Source: Sphingomonadaceae bacterium
GTDB lineage: Bacteria; Pseudomonadota; Alphaproteobacteria; Sphingomonadales; Sphingomonadaceae
Reading direction: 5' to 3'
DNA: 64,000 nucleotides
Assembly (NCBI GenBank): GCA_025056155.1
Contig: JANWWL010000009.1
Location: forward strand, 62,001 to 126,000
A program made the position numbers and the translations under genes. Of this stretch, positions 61,631-64,000 are shown one piece after another. Under the pieces are notes generated by a model. That model saw only the letters and a list, made by a program, of their open reading frames with translations. It had not been told where the DNA came from and searched no databases. The first letter of the stretch is position 1; each line of letters starts with the position of its first letter.

Positions 61631-62422
61631 ATGTCGCAGGTGTTCATCGTCGGAGGGCTCGATGTGGCCGAGCTCGTCTTCTACCTCTTCTTTCTCTTCT
61701 TCTTGGGGCTGGTGATCTACTTGCGACGCGAGGACCGACGGGAGGGCTATCCGCTGGAAGAGGAAGACACGGGCCGCCTGCTCGAAACCGACAGCCCGCT
61801 CCAGCGTGCGCCGCAGAAGTCGTTCCTGTTGCGCCACGGCAAGGGCCTGTTCGTGCCCGAGGCCCGGGCCAACCGCGACCCGCAGGAGATCCCGGGCACC
61901 CGCCGTTCGCCCTGGCCGGGCTCTCCGCTCGAGCCCGTGGGCGATCCGTTGACGGCCGGCGTCGGGCCCGGGGCCTTCCAGGCCGCGCGCGACGACGAGC
62001 CTGAGACCGACCGTGAAGGCCGGCCCAAGATCGTGCCCCTGGGCCTCGCCCCCGGCTTCCGCATCGTGGAGGGCGAGCCGGACCCGCGCGGTTGGCCGGT
62101 CTATGGCACGGACGGCAAGGTGGCCGGCACGGTCTCCGACATCTGGGTCGACACGGCCGACCACCTGGTGCGCTACCTGGCCGTCCGCCTGCCCGACGAT
62201 CCGGCCGATGCGCTTCCCGTGCTGCTGCCGATCACGATGGCCACCGTCCGGCGCGATCGGGGCGTGGTGGAATCCGACAGCCTGCCGGCGGCCGCCTTCG
62301 CCCGGGCGCCCCGGCCGAAGAGCCCCACGCAGGTCACCCGCCGCGAGGAAGACCGGATCACCGGTTTCTTTGGCGCCGGCTACCTCTACGGGTCGCCTGA
62401 GAAGGTCGAGCCATGGCTGTGA
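61631..62422 (+). CDS. puhA: Photosynthetic reaction centre H subunit
   Basis: This 263-residue protein caps the cytoplasmic side of the reaction centre. It has one N-terminal membrane helix (about residues 12-31, DVAELVFYLFFLFFLGLVIYL in part) and YLRREDRREGYPLE. The globular domain shows VPLGLAPGFRIVEGEPDPRGWPVYG (in part GFRIVEGEPDPRGWPV) and GKVAGTVSDIWVD with acidic residues near the QB site. GAAGGAGGAG precedes ATG 61631. It overlaps puhB by 10 nt. Confidence 0.96.
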   Translation: MSQVFIVGGLDVAELVFYLFFLFFLGLVIYLRREDRREGYPLEEEDTGRLLETDSPLQRAPQKSFLLRHGKGLFVPEARANRDPQEIPGTRRSPWPGSPLEPVGDPLTAGVGPGAFQAARDDEPETDREGRPKIVPLGLAPGFRIVEGEPDPRGWPVYGTDGKVAGTVSDIWVDTADHLVRYLAVRLPDDPADALPVLLPITMATVRRDRGVVESDSLPAAAFARAPRPKSPTQVTRREEDRITGFFGAGYLYGSPEKVEPWL

Positions 62423-63042
62423 TGGAGCACGACGACGAGCCCATCCCGGGGCTGCCCGCACGCCTGCCCCCGGGCGAACGCATCCTCTGGCAGGGCCGGC
62501 CGGATTGGTGGCGCCTGGCCCGTTCGGCCTTCCACCTGCGGGCCGTGGCCCTCTACTTCGCCTTCTGGTTCGTCCTGGGGCTGAGCGGCGGGACGGCCTC
62601 GGGTCTCGTCATGACGTTGGCGGCCGGCGCGGCGGGGGTGGGAATCCTCGCCCTTCTGGCCTGGGCGATGGCGCGGTCCACCCTTTACACCATCACCAAC
62701 CGTCGTGTGGTGCTGCGCTTCGGGGTGGCGCTGCCGCTGTGCGTCAACCTGCCGATGGTGAAGGTGGCAAGCGCCAGGCTCGACCTCAAGTCCGACGGTA
62801 GCGGCGACATCGCCTTGGAGCTCACGCCCGACCAGCGGGCGGGCTACCTGACGCTGTGGCCCTATGTTCGCCCGTGGCGCTTTGCGCGGCCCGAGCCTAC
62901 GCTGCGGGCCATCCCCGACGTGCGCCTGGTGGCCGAGCTTCTGGCCCGTGCGCTCGCCGAGGCCGTGCCGGGCGGTCGCCGGCTGCCGCTGGCCGACGGG
63001 CCCGACGCCGCGCCGGTTCCGGCTGCGGGAGCGCTGGCATGA
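62413..63042 (+). CDS. puhB: Photosynthetic complex assembly protein PuhB
   Basis: This 209-residue membrane protein has the start LPPGERILWQGRPDWWRLAR near residue 18 and a bacterial PH-like domain after two or three helices (STLYTITNRRVVLRFGVALP near residue 90). PuhB assists reaction centre assembly. The ATG at 62413 lies inside puhA; ATG 62422 is an alternative that would fit the overlap better. Confidence 0.93.
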   Translation: MAVMEHDDEPIPGLPARLPPGERILWQGRPDWWRLARSAFHLRAVALYFAFWFVLGLSGGTASGLVMTLAAGAAGVGILALLAWAMARSTLYTITNRRVVLRFGVALPLCVNLPMVKVASARLDLKSDGSGDIALELTPDQRAGYLTLWPYVRPWRFARPEPTLRAIPDVRLVAELLARALAEAVPGGRRLPLADGPDAAPVPAAGALA

Positions 63043-63524
63043 GCCGGCGTCATCCGGAACCTCCCGTCCCGAAGCGGGCGCTGATGGCGATCGGGGCCTT
63101 GGTGCTTGCCACCTTCGCACTGACGGGAAGTGTTGCCCTCGGCCTGCTCGATCGGCCCAAGCCGGCCAGCGTCCAGCGCGTTGAGCAGGGCATTCCCGTG
63201 GTCGCGGCGCGTCGCCTCGTCTTCCTGGATCGGCCGGACGGTGCGCTCGTCATCGCCGAACCCGGCGCGCCCGGGGTCGTGCAGGTCATCGCTCCCGGCA
63301 CGCACCAGGGCTTCGTGCGGGGGGTCATCCGCTCCATGGCGCGGGAACGGCGCCTGCGCGAACTGGGGCCCGAGCTTCCCTACCGACTGATGCTGTGGGG
63401 CGACGGCCGACTGTCCCTCCTGGATGAGGCGACGGGTCGCGTCGTCGAACTCGACAGCTTCGGTCGCGACAATCGGGCCGCTTTCCGCGCCTTGCTGCCC
63501 ATGCCGCCCGAGGAGTCGTCGTGA
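63039..63524 (+). CDS. puhC: Photosynthetic complex assembly protein PuhC
   Basis: This 161-residue protein has one membrane anchor (about residues 15-36, LMAIGALVLATFALTGSVALG in part) and a periplasmic domain with RLVFLDRPDGALVIAE, QGFVRGVIRSMARERR and LSLLDEATGRVVELDSFGRDN. PuhC is needed for normal LH1-reaction centre levels in R. capsulatus. The ATG overlaps the puhB stop (ATGA). Confidence 0.92.
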   Translation: MSRRHPEPPVPKRALMAIGALVLATFALTGSVALGLLDRPKPASVQRVEQGIPVVAARRLVFLDRPDGALVIAEPGAPGVVQVIAPGTHQGFVRGVIRSMARERRLRELGPELPYRLMLWGDGRLSLLDEATGRVVELDSFGRDNRAAFRALLPMPPEESS

Positions 63525-63817
63525 GCTGGCTGTGGCCCGAGCGGCTCGAGACCGGCTGCCGCATCGAAGTGGAGCAGTCGGACGACGCCTTCCACGCTCA
63601 TGTGCAACTGTTGGACGACATCCCCATCCGCCCCGGCGACCGGGTGCGGGTGTTGGGCGAGCCCATCCCGGTGCCGCTCGGCGAACGGATCGTGCTCGAG
63701 CGGCGCGCGATCGTCGAGCGCGCCTCGGCGCTGGTGCGCTGGTGGACCCGTGTGGCTGCCTATCGCGACCTGACCGAACTCTATGACGTGAGCTTCACTC
63801 CGGGGAGGATCGCATGA
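63521..63817 (+). CDS. Small unknown protein between puhC and acsF
   Basis: This 98-residue protein has no signal or membrane helix. It is beta-rich at the start (CRIEVEQSDDAFHAHVQL, IPIRPGDRVRVLGEP) and helical near the end (SALVRWWTRVAAYRDLTELYDVSF). The pattern of a small gene at this site is seen in many purple bacterial clusters. The GTG at 63521 overlaps the puhC stop, and its stop overlaps the acsF ATG, so it is coupled to both. Its function is unknown; a link to ring-cyclase activity or assembly is a guess. Confidence 0.75.
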   Translation: MSWLWPERLETGCRIEVEQSDDAFHAHVQLLDDIPIRPGDRVRVLGEPIPVPLGERIVLERRAIVERASALVRWWTRVAAYRDLTELYDVSFTPGRIA

Positions 63818-64000
63818 ACGTCCATGTGAAGCCCGACACTGCCGAAGAAACCCTGCGCATGGCCCAGCGGAGCACGGTGCTGTCGCCCCGCTTCTACACC
63901 ACCGACTTCGCAGCACTCGACCGGATCGACGTCTCGCCCGTGCGGGCGGAGTGGGAGCAACTGCTGGCCGAGATGGAAGCCGACCCCAACCGTCGGCACT
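63814..64000 (+). CDS. acsF: Aerobic Mg-protoporphyrin IX monomethyl ester cyclase (partial)
   Basis: The first 62 codons are visible before the window ends. The sequence LSPRFYTTDFAALDRIDVSPVRAEWEQLLAEMEAD matches the AcsF start (seen here as LSPRFYTTDFAALDRIDV then EWEQLLAEMEAD). The di-iron ligands lie beyond the edge. AcsF uses O2 to form ring E, so this organism can make bacteriochlorophyll in air. The ATG overlaps the preceding stop (ATGA). GGGGAGGA lies upstream. Confidence 0.92.
   Translation, partial: MNVHVKPDTAEETLRMAQRSTVLSPRFYTTDFAALDRIDVSPVRAEWEQLLAEMEADPNRRH

Overview
The window reads as a GC-rich chromosome of a purple phototrophic alphaproteobacterium. It carries a bacteriochlorophyll a gene cluster with both a light-independent protochlorophyllide reductase (bchL, bchN, bchB) and the start of the oxygen-dependent ring cyclase acsF. 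It also has PpsR/AerR-type regulators and a structural cluster that resembles the gene transfer agent (GTA) of Rhodobacter capsulatus. A placement near Rhodospirillales (for example Acetobacteraceae) is a guess from gene content, not a measurement.

Layout. 1-12640 is core metabolism: the end of putA, a UDP-glucuronate epimerase, ettA, a thiolase-like enzyme, a class A penicillin-binding protein, a sulfate/sulfite assimilation operon (cobA, DUF2849, cysI, DUF934, cysH), a UPF0262 gene and dcd. 12670-30851 is the GTA-like region: a divergent CI-like repressor and DUF6456 gene, a promoter with a structured leader, then terminase to DUF2793. Between capsid and head-tail adaptor sit a 924-residue protein of probable beta-helix type and two small phage-type proteins that RcGTA lacks. 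Four genes in the cluster are interrupted in this sequence: portal, gp10.1, gp13 and gp15. 30995-44015 is housekeeping: an OmpA-type porin, an oxidoreductase, hisN, a CoA transferase, a sigma-54-driven ammonium transporter, ftsK, a ubiquinone hydroxylase, a Lon-like protein and a thioredoxin/TPR protein. A tRNA-Gly and a cytochrome c follow.

44716-64000 is photosynthesis. On the minus strand a tightly overlapping operon runs bchG, a PucC-like carrier, bchP, tspO and a small membrane protein. Next to it are aerR and ppsR. Divergent from aerR, an operon runs bchF, N, B, H, L, M, lhaA, puhA, puhB, puhC, a small unknown gene and acsF. Two matching PpsR-like boxes (pattern CGTCAA-N8-GACA) lie before bchF and before bchG, so both operons are probably repressed together by PpsR under oxygen.

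The most unusual part is the GTA-like region. Its regulators sit beside its structural genes, its TIM-barrel-like tail domain is in gp12 rather than gp15, and its lesions are confined to the structural genes while the surrounding genes are intact. Whether those lesions are real decay or assembly errors cannot be decided from this sequence.
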